Assembly (NCBI GenBank): GCA_943737045.1 | Contig: CALSFV010000369.1 | Location: 62,001-126,000, forward strand | Source: Parapristionchus giblindavisi | Lineage: Eukaryota > Nematoda > Chromadorea > Rhabditida > Diplogasteridae | Direction: 5' to 3' | Length of the DNA stretch: 64,000 nucleotides | Shown: piece after piece, positions 31,238 to 43,539 of the stretch | How positions within the stretch are numbered: position 1 is the stretch's first letter | Layout of the letters: each line of letters opens with the position of its first letter | Notes under the pieces: generated by a model | Told to the model about the DNA's origin: nothing | The model's input: the letters and a program-made list of their open reading frames with translations, nothing else | Databases searched by the model: none | Position numbers and translations under genes: made by a program

Positions 31238-32338
31238 TCATCCTCGTTTGCCCGCATTCTCATAAGCCTTTTGTCCAAATCGTCGAACTGCCGAACAGAA
31301 CGCGCGAGCATCAGTACCACATAGAGCAGTTCCTGAAAATTAATAAATATTTAATGTACATATATTATAAAAAAAACTCAAATATTATATTTTTCAGTAC
31401 TTTTATCAATAAAAATTACTTTTTTTTAAATGACGTGTTCTCATGACTTTAAGCGAGAAAAAATGATTTTTTTTCTCGAAAAAAATTTGAATGCACACCT
31501 GCAGCCGCTCTTGATAAGCATGAACAGAAGTTATCGTCACATAATGTTCTACCGTACTGACGATCGTAGCAGGAATCATGGCTTCTGCAAAGATCAAAGA
31601 TCAATAATGGTGGTTCGAGAATCAGAGATCATTGTTCATGATGGTTAAAGATTAGATTTATTTTCAGATGTTGTACTCTGGTATTTCCAAACTAGTAGTT
31701 TACTTACGTGACGTCACAGACTAGTAGTTTACGGCTAGTTTACTACAAGTGAAAGAACATTTGACGAAATGCATTATGTGGTCGTGCATTTCAAAACGTT
31801 CGCACGCCGTGCGCACGTTTTGAAAATGTAACACCACATTACCGTATTATACACCACTTCTAGTAAAAATAACTAGCCGTAGACTTGCAAGTCTACGGCT
31901 AGTGGAAAATATAAGTAAACTACTAGTTTGAAAATACGAGAGTAGTTGAAAGATAAAAGATCGCTCTATCTGTACGAATGAAGAGAGTCATAGGCACGAA
32001 CCATAACAATAAGTGTTTTGATCTACATAACAGCATACCCCGTGCTAATTTCAAACTCTCCGTTCTGGCAATACTCTCTCGCTTTCTTTGTCAACGAGAG
32101 AGCGTTACCAGAGAGGAGTGTAAAATTAGCTCGGGCTGCTACCAGTATTGAAAGGAATGGTATAATAGGTTTGAATTTACCTGCAGCACTGATCGAACTG
32201 TGAGAGGCGAGAGTTGCAATCGAGTTTGATGAAAATGCTCGTCATGAAGTTCTGAAATCGATTTGCACCGCACGAAAAGGCCGAGGATCCCGAAACAAAG
32301 AACATGAGCGCCACAAGGATTACTGTAGTCGAGCGCAT
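31238..32338 (-). CDS. Secreted phospholipase A2-like protein E (112 aa)
   Basis: Exons 32338-32181, 31584-31499 and 31332-31238 (stop TGA at 31240-31238) have the same phases as the other members. The signal peptide is MRSTTVILVALMFFVSGSSA. The mature part keeps FSCGANRFQN, CC-x2-HD-x-CYD (Gln-Cys-Cys-Arg-Ser-His-Asp) and C-x4-FCSCL. Exon 2 (YGRTLCDDNF) and exon 3 (RAFCSAVRRF) differ most from copies A to C, which makes this the most diverged complete member. The intron 2 donor is GTGTGC. Intron 1 (596 bp) contains a P1 palindrome at 32033-32139. Confidence 0.85.
32033..32139. mobile_element. Short palindromic element P1 in PLA2-like intron
   Basis: Arms …CGTGCTAATTTCAAACTCTC and AGTGTAAAATTAGCTCGG pair around a CTCTCTCGCTTTCTTTGTC centre. 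Confidence 0.7.
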
Positions 32339-32400
32339 ACTGTATCTGGAACAGATAGTGTTGATTTATAATGAAACTGAGTTCAAAGATACTGTAATAA

Positions 32401-32525
32401 TAAATGGCACACCCCGAGCTACATAATTTTACTCTCCGCTGAGAAAACGCTTTCTCGTAGACAAAAAAACGATAAATCCTTGGCGGAGCGGAGAGTTCAA
32501 AATTAGCTTGGGGGGTTCCTTTAAA
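32401..32525. mobile_element. Short palindromic element P1 upstream of PLA2-like gene E
   Basis: AATGGCACACCCCGAGCTAC … AAATTAGCTTGGGGGGTTCC lies about 65 nt upstream of the start codon of gene E. From 32526 to 33285 I see no gene or repeat. Confidence 0.7.
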
Positions 32526-33285
32526 ATTGACCACTTTTGAGAGGGAATGATGGATATATATAGCGAAGCACACTGAACAGAATGGATAGAGTTCATTTGT
32601 TCAGTAGAGATAATGGTTAGATCAGCAAACATTGCGATGATCAAATAAAAGTAAAGCTAATGTTTTCTCTTTGTCTCGCCGAACTACAGTAACCCTGGAT
32701 GCCCAGATTACTGTAATTATTCTCGGAGATGATCCGTTAATCTTTGCCCTAATGACGTCATTAGCAGGGGATTAAGCATTGCAAAATTACTTCGTATAGT
32801 CAAAGCTAGGATTGAGAGGTAACGGAGAAGGGACACATAGAGGTGAGATTGGGATAGTGAGATTGATCTTGTTGGTATTTATCATAGGATAATGAACTAC
32901 TACAAATTATATAATCTAGTCAGATATACGATAGAAATAAGATATACAGTTTGACTATTTCAAATCGAAATTCGTTATGCGAGCTGCCTTTAAATCTTAG
33001 CTTTTACAAGAATAAAATTCTCCCTTGCCAAAAAATAAGAAACATGTCGATTCAAAAAAATAATAATAATAGCTTGAGGAGATCTATTGTTCGTCGTATG
33101 GAGCAATCTACGTTTATCTATCGGAACCACTAACAAGATGCGTCATCATACCATAGATACGATGGAACTATTGAATGTATTTATACATTACATTTATCGT
33201 ATATTTAAAAGCATGGAATCGAACTAGATACAATATAAGAGAATAACAGAAATATGAAGAATACTGATTTACTGATCACAGGATA

Positions 33286-33858
33286 GCTTTAAAGCACACC
33301 TGAGCTAATTTTGACACCCTGAACATATTTAAAACTCTCACAAGGGGATGGTCGCAACTGGTCCTGGCCATATGAGATGGCAATAACATGACTAGGATCA
33401 GTTTTCGATGCTGATTACGAATCCGTTTTCAGAAAGTGCCTAATCGACCTGATTTTCGAGAAAATCGGTATTTTAATTCGGAAATTCGTGTGGTTTCCTG
33501 CACTAACCGTCCGGGTGGGCTGGTGAACTCATCTATAAACTCTCGTAGTAGTCTGGCTTTCATCACCGGATCTTTCCGATGCAATCCAGATAGTTTGTGA
33601 GGGAAATTACACGAATTTTCGAATTAACAAGCCTAATTTCAATACCGATTTTCACGAAAATCAGGTCGATTAGGCACTTTCTGAAAACGGATTCGTCATC
33701 AGCATCGAAAACTGATCCTAGCCATGTTATTGCCATCTCATATGACCAGGACCAGCTGCGACCATCCCCTTGTCAGCACGGATAAGGACAACGAAAGAGG
33801 GAGAGAGCATTACCAAAGCAGAGAGTTTCAAATTAGCTCGGGTATGCCTTTAAAGGGA
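33286..33858. mobile_element. P1 palindrome split by a 430-bp fold-back element
   Basis: The left P1 arm (TTTAAAGCACACCTGAGCTA, 33289-33308) and the right arm (CAGAGAGTTTCAAATTAGCT, ending TGCCTTTAAA near 33854) are separated by an inverted repeat at 33341-33772. That repeat has ends CAAGGGGATGGTCGCAACTG and their mirror. Its arms contain CCTAATCGACCTGATTTTCG. No target duplication was clear. Confidence 0.65.
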
Positions 33859-34072
33859 ACGTAACCTCACTCAATGTTCTCTTCGATGCGCAATGCTCTC
33901 TCGTTGTTAGAGAAAAGAAAAATAGTGTACGCAATGAGACCATTGAGTGAGGTAACGCTCCCTTTAAATCATGTCATTCAAAAAAATGAAATTGGAAAAA
34001 GGAAAAACAATATATTTCCTTGCTTGTGAAGGAGATGTTCCGAGCGATCGAGGTACGTTACTCTCCCTTTAA
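33851..34072. mobile_element. Short palindromic element P2 and an adjacent half copy
   Basis: A full P2 spans 33851-33968 (TTTAAAGGGAACGTAACCTC to GAGGTAACGCTCCCTTTAAA). A second right half ends at 34072 (GTACGTTACTCTCCCTTTAA). P1 and P2 abut and share TTTAAA. Confidence 0.7.
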
Positions 34073-34599
34073 TACATCAGGGGTGTGAGATCAACTAGCA
34101 AAAAGGGATGTTGACTAACCACTGGATGACTAATCATAAACAGTTGCTACACTGATCGGTAAAAGATTGGGGCTAGAGTGGGCGAGAGAGTGAGTAGAAT
34201 GGAGAATGTAGAGGAAGGTGTGGTCAAGGAGCACTGACTATGAACAGAGAGTAGCAAAGAGTGATCTTCATAGTTTCGATGGAATGATAATGTTGGACTT
34301 ACATCTACATATGTATTCTAAACTGTAGTATAACATTGTAGAATGAAGACAGTAACAGAGAAGAGAATAGGGTATCGTTATGATCTATTGGTTTGTTAAT
34401 CTATTGATCTTTTTTATCTTTTTAGATATTGTTGATCTTTCAAAAAGTATTCTTATCTTTCTTTCTTTATTTCCATCATGACAAGTGAGCGAGAAAACAG
34501 ATATACAATTAATACGGGTTTTGATGGAGGTCCGTCGCGTTATTAGCGAATCGGTTGAAGGCAGCAAGGAAATGGAATCTAATAGTGATTGAACTAACG

Positions 34600-34731
34600 A
34601 GAGTTGCACAGCGTTCTCATGACTTTCAAAGCAAGAACGACCGCTCAACATACAAACTCTCTCGAATACAATGGTCTCTCCTTTGTCTTGCTTTGGAAGA
34701 AAAATGGCTTGGACCAGAATACTGTGGTTGT
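34600..34731. repeat. 130-bp direct repeat, also at 35459-35583
   Basis: GCACAGCGTTCTCATGACTT through TGGCTTGGACCAGAATACTG appears twice about 860 bp apart with one or two differences. It is not coding as far as I can see. The 34075-36690 stretch otherwise holds P1 (35122-35250), a P4 fragment and a (GA)n tract, with no recognised gene. Confidence 0.8.
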
Positions 34732-35121
34732 CAATTGCTTATTTTTCAGTGAACGGAATTTTCTTACTTTATAAAGCGGACGCTCTTTTCAGGTACTGCA
34801 TAATAGAAGCGTGGGAATAAATTACGCCTGTTATGGCTCTCGGCACAGCAATGTGGGAATATAATAACGATGAACAGCCATATCTACATTGTATACATAT
34901 TACACCTCATCTTTGCCATTGAATAATGTTTATTTATGTTTAATTATTTATTTATCTTTATCGATAAGCAGTGAGAGGTAAAAATAAAATTTCGACCTTT
35001 TTTCGATCAATTTCGAAGCACACGCTCCCCCTTCATCCAACCTTGCCTGCTAGTGTCGGCTTTTCTCCACATTTAATAGATTATCAAAGTAGTCATTCAT
35101 CTCTCCTTCACTTCATTGTCT

Positions 35122-35250
35122 CCTTTAAAGGCACATCCAATCTATTTTAACACCAAAGGCTAATTTGAACTTCTCCGCTCTGGCAATACTCTCGCAGACA
35201 GAGAAAGTGAGAGAGTGTTGTCAGAGCGAAGTAAAATTTGTACCTTTAAG
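35122..35250. mobile_element. Short palindromic element P1
   Basis: CTTTAAAGGCACATCCAATC … GCGAAGTAAAATTTGTACCT. The left end carries an extra 20 bp or so compared with other copies. Confidence 0.6.
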
Positions 35251-35935
35251 TATATTCTCATTCTCATCCAATATTATCTTCACTTCCTGCAAATCTTCCA
35301 TTTCCCTATCCATAATCCTCACCCATCTATCCTTATACCTATTCGTTAATCTTCGTATACTCGCATCTACAAGGATATTCGTATATTGTCCGTTATAGAT
35401 GCTCTATCTCACCTCTATCCCAGTTGGATAGGATTTTCAGTCCAACTCGCGTTTTGTCATTTGCACAGCGTTCTCATGACTTTTAAAGCAAGAACGACCG
35501 CTCAACATACAAACTCTCTCGAATACAATGGTCTCTCCTTTGTCTTGCTTTGGAAGAAAAATGGCTTGGACCAGAATACTGTGTTTGGTATCCCATGCAT
35601 GGTAGGCAACTAATTGTTGGGCAAAGAATGTATACATACGTCCTATCTACATTTTTTTGCAATTTTTAGAATTCAAAAAATTTTAGAAAATTGCCTGCCA
35701 AAAAAGTTTTTGATTTTTATTTTTAAATTAAAAATCCCGCCTTGATCCGTAGGAGAGGTTAGGTCTTCCGGACTGAATTGGCCTTGAATAATCACGGTCT
35801 AGCACTGATTTCCCACAGGACTTCCCGTGTCTTGAATAATAACTGTACATTTCTCTTCAATCATATTTATTATCGTATACTCCGCAAGCATGACTAACGC
35901 TCGTGCATTTTTTCACAAAATATGTGATACGTATC

Positions 35936-36070
35936 TGTACATTTTCGGCGCCCTCACAGGATTTTTTGTGGTCGATTTAGAAGTATCCTTTTTTGCATAG
36001 AAATGAGCCTTACATAGTGTGTCGATCCTGAAAATATGCCGTATATAGTCCTCCTCTGTTTCTCTGATTA
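35936..36070. repeat. Fragment of P4 element (CATACATTTTC type)
   Basis: GTACATTTTCGGCGCCCTCA and TAGTGTGTCGATCCTGAAAA match parts of 43126-43304 and 59142-59299. Confidence 0.55.
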
Positions 36071-36226
36071 TGATTGTATGAAAAGGCATGATCTGTCGTC
36101 TGTACAATTACACGTTGCATCTGTATTCGCCCCCGAAGGACATAGATAATAAAAGCTTCCTTTTTCCTCATTCAGTGAGCCCATCTCATTCTTCATCTCT
36201 TCCCTTCAATATATCTATGTGTGAGG

Positions 36227-36255
36227 GATGGAGAGAGAGAGGGAGATGGAGAGGG

Positions 36256-36332
<77 letters not shown>

Positions 36333-36352
36333 AGTTAGAGAGAGAGAGAGAT
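36227..36352. repeat. (GA)n microsatellite
   Basis: Nearly uninterrupted GA dinucleotides, about 340-470 bp upstream of the cap methyltransferase start codon. Confidence 0.95.
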
Positions 36353-36686
36353 CTAAGAAACAGAAGGAGACTACAGGGTAATCTAAGTGCTCGTCTCCTT
36401 CTTTCTTAGTCTCCATTCATCCTTCGTCTATCCCACCATGTCTGTCTCTCTGCTTTTCTCTTCCTACTTTCGCTCTATTCTTCTTCTGCCTCTACTGCTT
36501 CACGACTAGTGCAAAAAAGGAATACGAAGACAAGGGAGGGGGGCTCGGAGACTCGACTTAGTTTCTCTCAACAAGTAATTGTAGTAGCCCCGGCCACTCC
36601 TTCCCGGCGACAAGCATGCAGACCAATTAGTTGTGCACGACTACTAATGAGCAGAATCCGGACCGAGTAGTCACTACCGTCGAGAA

Positions 36687-36692
36687 ATTCAG
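36687..36692 (+). promoter_or_regulatory. Probable trans-splice acceptor of cap methyltransferase gene
   Basis: AATTCAG ends 2 nt before the ATG at 36695. An acceptor-type sequence this close to a start codon is typical of spliced-leader addition in nematodes. No cis donor was identified upstream. Confidence 0.5.
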
Positions 36693-36694
36693 CC

Positions 36695-39600
36695 ATGAGT
36701 GGACGTCACAAGAGTAAATTGCCAGATGAGGTATGGTTTTTAATGTTAAGAAAAATAAATAATCGATATTTTAATAAAGGAATGGTGAAAATAGTTGACC
36801 CGCGCTACAAAAAATGACCTAACGCTTAAACCGTAGTCAAATAATGAAATTGCGAATATTTTAAGGAAAAGCGCCTAACGGTACCGTAACTTTTGAATTT
36901 GCACGATAAATATCTCGTAAAATTTTCAGAAAATGTTTGTTTGTTTGCTTTATTTATTTTGAATTGCGTTTTCATTTTGCATTTGAATAGAGTTGTTCAG
37001 AGTCGCAGTCGTGAAGGGAGTCGGAGCAAAAGTTGGGAACACAGTCGGAGCCGTAAGCAAAGCACCAGCCGCCCTCGCGAATTTCGCGATTGTCGGCCAA
37101 GCTTTTCTCGTGAACCTCCTCGACAGTTTGTGCATACCGCTCGTCGATTTCACACACCCAATTACATTACCAACAATATCCATCGACGGTTCTCCATGTC
37201 GTCTCCAGTAAGTCTTTCATTCAAATTGCAGTTAGCACTGGAAACGAATTATAGGGAAAGGGAGAGACTAAAATGTGTTGTTCTAGAAATTTTTCTAAGA
37301 AAAACTATATTAAATCTAAAAGGATCAATTGTTACCCCCTATAAATCTAAAACGATCCAATGCCTTAATCATGTGAAAATAAATCGTGACACATTATCGA
37401 GGGGTTCCTTTGAAAATTACTTTTCACATGCATCTTAAAGGGACGGTGAACCGTAATTACATGTTCAAATTCGCGGGAGATCCCCATATGGAAATGTCGA
37501 ACTAGAATATTTCATTGAAATCAAGAAAAATCACATTGAAAAGTGGTCTGACCCGTTAGCTACGGCCTTTAAGCGCGCGGTAGGCCATAAATAGATAGAT
37601 GTTTGCTAGGGAAGTGCTATTCCTATCCATGATCTCTTTGTATTCAATGTTTTTTTTTATTATGAGATAGGTCATCCCATTCCTTATGACAATCAACTAT
37701 CGATTGGATAGAAGAGGAGCCGCTTCCTATCCCTATCTTTTCTTGTTCACTATGTTCTGACACTACCCCAGCGCGGACATCAATCACGGTTTTCAAAAAG
37801 GAAAAAAGGACAAAAGTTCACATTTGAACATTTTCGGCATTTCAATCAATATTTGTTTGCGATAATCTCCCTTTAATCGCTGACAAAGAGCTTTGTTTAT
37901 GCAAATAAAATATACTTTTTTTTTAAATATACATTAACTTTTTTTTAAATTTAAATCAAAATTAAAAATCCAATTTCAGCCCCATCACGTGCAGAATCTG
38001 AAGCGTCTGCGTCAGGAGGCGAACAAGGACACGCACGATAAGTACGAAGAGGAGATGGCGGGAACGAATAAGAGGAGACCATATGAGAGGAGGAGGAGTT
38101 CCAGTTCCGATGATGATGATGTAGGCGATTAGTATCGATCAATTTTTTCCCTTCAGATACCGTATCCGTGAACGTTGGCAAGCCGTTTTCCGACAAGCGT
38201 GACGTCACAATCGTAGGGAGAGGCGTTTGCCAAAAATCCTCCGCCTACGCTTGTGACGTCACGTTTGTCGAGAAATTGTTCGCCGGCGTTCATGGATACC
38301 TATACAGATGGCACATCTTAAACTTGGGCGTAGTAAAAAGGTTATGGTGATGTTCATGTTCAAGGAGTGGATGATCAGTGCTAGGCCTGTGATAATTCAT
38401 AGTATGGGGGTAAAAAAAGAAGATATTAATTCATCGATCAACGATGGCTGTAATAGAGATACTATACCTAATTTATTAGTAAAAATCGATAATCAATATT
38501 TCAAAAATGATAATTCAATCAATATTTGGCAGTTCTCACAAGGTCCTTCCGATCGCGGTGTCCCACCCCCGCCTCCTCCTAGCGGCGGAGTCAAGAAACT
38601 CACCATCGCTGAGAAGCTCCTCGCCAAACAGGGTTATCAGTAAGTTGTTTTAAATATTATTTTTATTATTATTATAATTATTATATTTGCATTATACTAT
38701 TATACATCTGTTTATTTATTGATCGTTCTATCACTTAATTCATCCAACAACCGATAACTGAAAAGTGGACAAGAAAATGATGACATGCGAGAATTACTTT
38801 ATTTTTCTATACTTCCTCAAGAAATCGATTTTTTAGGCTCCTATTAATAGCCATCAAAGCTAATTCTGCCATCACAATTGAGATAGTTCATGTCATGATC
38901 AGTTGCTTTTCAGGCCCGGTAAGGGTCTCGGAAAGACTGGTCAAGGTATCGTCGAGCCAGTCGGTCTGTCGAATCAGCGAGGACGTGCGGGTCTCGGTCA
39001 CGAATCCAATAAGGTAATGATACTTTGTCTCGATGTGTAGTTTGTAGTCTGATGTTAATAAATAATCTTGGAGTTTGATCAGTTATTTATAGTCCGTAGT
39101 TTGATATGTGATTTATTTTCTGATTATCGATTAGGCCATCGAGAGATACATAGAGAATCTTGTAGTTTGATCTGTGGTTTGTCATCTCTTGCCGATAAAG
39201 AATGTTGTACGCGGTAGTTTGTATTCTGATCTAATCATTATTAGGCCATCAAGAGAGATATAAAGAATTCTGTAGTTTGATCTGCGGTTTGTAGTCTGTA
39301 GTTTGCATTATAATCTAATCGATTTTCGATTAGGCCATCGAGCGGGACTTCACCGCACTGTGGGACGAGAGCGCAGAGGACAAGACTGTGAAGGAAGTGG
39401 TGAAGTGGATCGAGGCGAACGATGATACGAGAAGAGATGTACAGGAGCAGATTAATGAGAGCTGGATCGAGTTGGGACCGGTGAGGGAGTATCTATTGGT
39501 TTACGGTAGTTGTTGATTGGTATTCTTTAGTTCATCGGTCGAAAAGCATGTTACAAAACACCATGCCTTACCACATTTTGAGCAACATTTCCACAAAAAA

Positions 39601-41074
39601 AACTGACCGCATTTGTGCCAAAATTTTCATTAAAATCGAAAAACCTGACCGCATTTTAAGCCAAATTTGCCAAAAATCGAAAAACCTGACCGCATTTTGA
39701 AATCCGAAAACCTAGCTATTCGAAATATGCTTTAGTTATTGATTGGTATACGGTAGTTATTGATTGAATGGGAAAGGGCTCTGTAGTTATTTGGTTGATT
39801 AGTTTATTAGGCAAATTGATCTATTGAGGGTAGAGGTAGTTATTGATTGATTGTTCGATTCGATACAGTAATTATTGATTTATTTTACGATGCTGTTGGT
39901 AGTTAACGATCGACCTCATGATTACGCATTAATTGTTTGCAGTGCAAAGAAACGATCGATGATGAGACGAAATTCGTGACTGACTACCTGCTCAGTGATA
40001 TGCTCAAGGCGAAATCGGTTTGTAGTTTGATCTTTTGGCTATGCTCCCCTTGTGTATGTGTTCCTCCATTGATGTATGGATTGTATTATGGTCCCTATTT
40101 TTCTTTTGTCAAATGAGACGTATTGAGAAACTCAATTAATCAATAATTAACAGTACAATATGACTTTAAGTCAGGTGTGCTGATAAGATAAATAAATATA
40201 TTATTTATTTTAAAATATATATATATTGTGCAGGTTTTCGACACACTCAGTCAGAGGGAGCTGAACGACGCTCGTACGCGCGCCAATCCGTACGAGACCA
40301 TCGGCAGCGCCTTCTTCCAGGTATACGGTAGCCAGGGGGATCGTATCGATCGATACCAATCGATATTCCAGAATCGTGCAGCGATGAAGACAGCCAATTT
40401 GGACGCCGTCTTTGATTTCAGCCTCTCGAAGGAGACCAAGGAGAGCATGAAGGTACTACTGCCAGTTTCAAATTTGAATTTCTCATTCCCGCCATTTTCC
40501 AATTTGAATTTTCTTCCAGAAGAAGAATCCGACCGACCCACACGTAGCACCCGACAATATCGATAGGTGAGTACGGTAGTGGACGTTTGCTAATCGATCA
40601 TTCAGGTGCTCGGAGATGTTCTACTTTGCGGATGTGTGCGCCGGTCCTGGCGGTTTCTCCGAGTACATGCTGTGGAGGAAGGGCTTCGCGAACGCGAAGG
40701 GATTCGGATTCACACTTGTTGGTTAGTTGGGTTGTTTAAGATATCTCGATTATCCATTTATTCATTTAAGAAGAGTTGTACATGTGGTGAAACATGCAAC
40801 AGCCAGGCAGGAATTGTTGATAGGGAGTAAGACGCATAATATCCTATGTTTTTGTTCAACTCGCATTTTCAAAACTATAAACTGACTCGTAGTTTTTATA
40901 AATGGACCCGATTATAAACGGGCCCGTAAAATTGCTTTTTTTTCGTTTTTTTTTTGTGTTTTTTTCCGGCAAAATATGTGATAAAATGGCTCGTTTTTTT
41001 TATAAACCTACCAATTTATAAACTGACCCGTACTCGCAATGTGGGCCCTTAAGCTGTATGAATAATATTAATCA

Positions 41075-41124
<50 letters not shown>

Positions 41125-41248
41125 TAATTAAAATATTTCCTCCCCCCCCCCAACAATTCACCGATTCGCCTTGGCGACGGACATCCTTCACAAGATCTAA
41201 CAGATATTCCCAATCCCATCCCCGATGCGTTCATTTGAAGGAATAAAA

Positions 41249-41280
<32 letters not shown>

Positions 41281-41915
41281 TTGTAGGTGGCAATGACTTC
41301 AAGCTGCACTTGTTCAAGGCCAGCTCACCCTACTACTTTGAGCCGTACTACGGTAGCGCCGGCGATGGTGACGTCACGAATCCGCAGAACATTCTCGATT
41401 TTGAGGTACCTTAGCCGATTCTGCCTCCTGATCGGTGAAAGTACGCGGCAACGCGCTATCCATTTCGTCTCGTAATGAGAAAAAGCGGCCATTCAGGATA
41501 CGGTGATGCGCGGCACGAACGGCAAGGGTGTGCATCTGATGATGGCTGACGGAGGATTCTGTGTGGATGGCAAGGAGAATATACAGGTGATTTAATTATT
41601 TATTTTATTTATTTATTTTATTTATTTATTTATTTATCATGCACCATTAAGATGCTTGAACAAATGAAATAACGCACGAAAATTTAATTATTTATTTTTT
41701 TAGGAATGCACAAAAATTCACTGAATAATTCATTTATTCAATTCATTTATTTTTAATCTTTATTTAATTTATTTATTCAATCAAAATGAATTCATTCAGG
41801 AGATCCTCTCGAAGCGCATCTACCTCTGCCAGTTCCTCGTCGGTCTGTGCATCGTTCGGGACGGTGGCAACTTCTTCTGCAAGCTCTTCGACATCTTCAC
41901 TCCATTCTCGGTAAC

Positions 41916-41952
<37 letters not shown>

Positions 41953-43486
41953 GGCTAGAACATCGAAAAACTAATTTAAGAATAACAACTACATATAATT
42001 GATTTAATTGAATTACTAATCCATACTTCTGTCTATGCTTCTTCAATGATTAATTGCAGGTCAACCTGATTTTCCTAATGTACTCTGTCTTCGAGCGGGT
42101 CTCCATCCACAAGCCCCACACCAGTCGTCCTGCCAACTCGGAGAGGTACTGTAATTATTGATTATCGATTGATTTGACGATTTATTGGTCTGTTTGATCC
42201 AGATACATCATCTGCGAGGGATTGCGCAAGGAGGATTCGAGAGCTGTCAGACTGCATCTGATGAGGGTATGGTATTTATTGATTATTTAAAAATCAATTA
42301 TTCTTCGAGAAATAATCAATAATTCTTCGAGAATCAATCAATAATTCATTTGGCATCGATCAATAATCAGATCTGTATCAATCAATAATCCGATCTGAAT
42401 CAATCAATAATTCATTGTCAGGTCAATGCGAAGTTGGACGAGCTGGAGACGCGTAAACAGCACGACATTGGAAAGGAGAAGGAGATGGAGAAGTCGAAGC
42501 ACTATCGGTGAGAGCAACATCTCTTGTTTTCTTGCTTTTATATCTGCGATATTTGAAGCTTGAATTCACCGACTTATATATCAAAGATTATTTGTTCATG
42601 ATTACTGTTTTTTTCTTTCTTTATTTTTGGCAATTCACCCTATAGTGATTTATTAATATTTATGAAATATTAGTCCAATCATTAATCAACTTATAAATAT
42701 CACTGTTATTGTTGTCGTTATTGCACCGGAATTTTTTTTGCCTACATTGGATTGATTATCCAAATTAGTCTGGTGCTCTGAATCTTCTAAATATTCATTT
42801 ATTGATTGATTTATTGATTGATTATGGCAATTGTAGTGGTGATCTGAAGAAGACAACGGCGCCCCCGCAGACACAAGACGTCGTATCGTTCGTGCCCATG
42901 GAACTCATGATGAATGACGATGCATTCGTGGAGTACATCACTACCAGCAATGATAGGTACTAGATAGTTATTGATTATTGAAGAGACATTTGTTTGTTTT
43001 GCATTCCACCCTGCAGTGGCATTCATTACGAATAATAATAATATTAATATTACTAATAATAGAATATGTCAGTCAATTATTTATCATACATCCTGATCGC
43101 TTATTCTCTTTATCATGCGCATCCATACATTTTCGTGGCCCTCACCGAATTATTTTTATATAGTGTGTCGATTTACAAATATCGCTATTTTTCGTTTAAA
43201 TTGTAATCTTTCACATAAAAATGAGCTTTATTTAGTGGGTCGATTCTGAAAATGAGCCAAATATAGTGGGTCAATCCTCACACTGTGAGGGTAGGAAAAT
43301 GTATGAGTGCACCCACTGATTTCATGTTTTACTACTGAGACAAAATCTCAAACATTCTATGCTACACGATCAAGTTTCGATTACATGTGGAAAAACTAAC
43401 AATAAGAATTCAGTAACAACAATAATAATGACTATAGAAATAATAATGTTTATTATTATTTCTATAGTCATTATTATTGTTGTTAC

Positions 43487-43539
<53 letters not shown>

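Noticed and set aside
36893..37438. 181-aa plus-strand frame starting at 36893 as a separate gene
   Set aside because: It has no ATG (TTG start), it reads through an intron, and its Arg/Ser-rich part is exon 2 of the cap methyltransferase.
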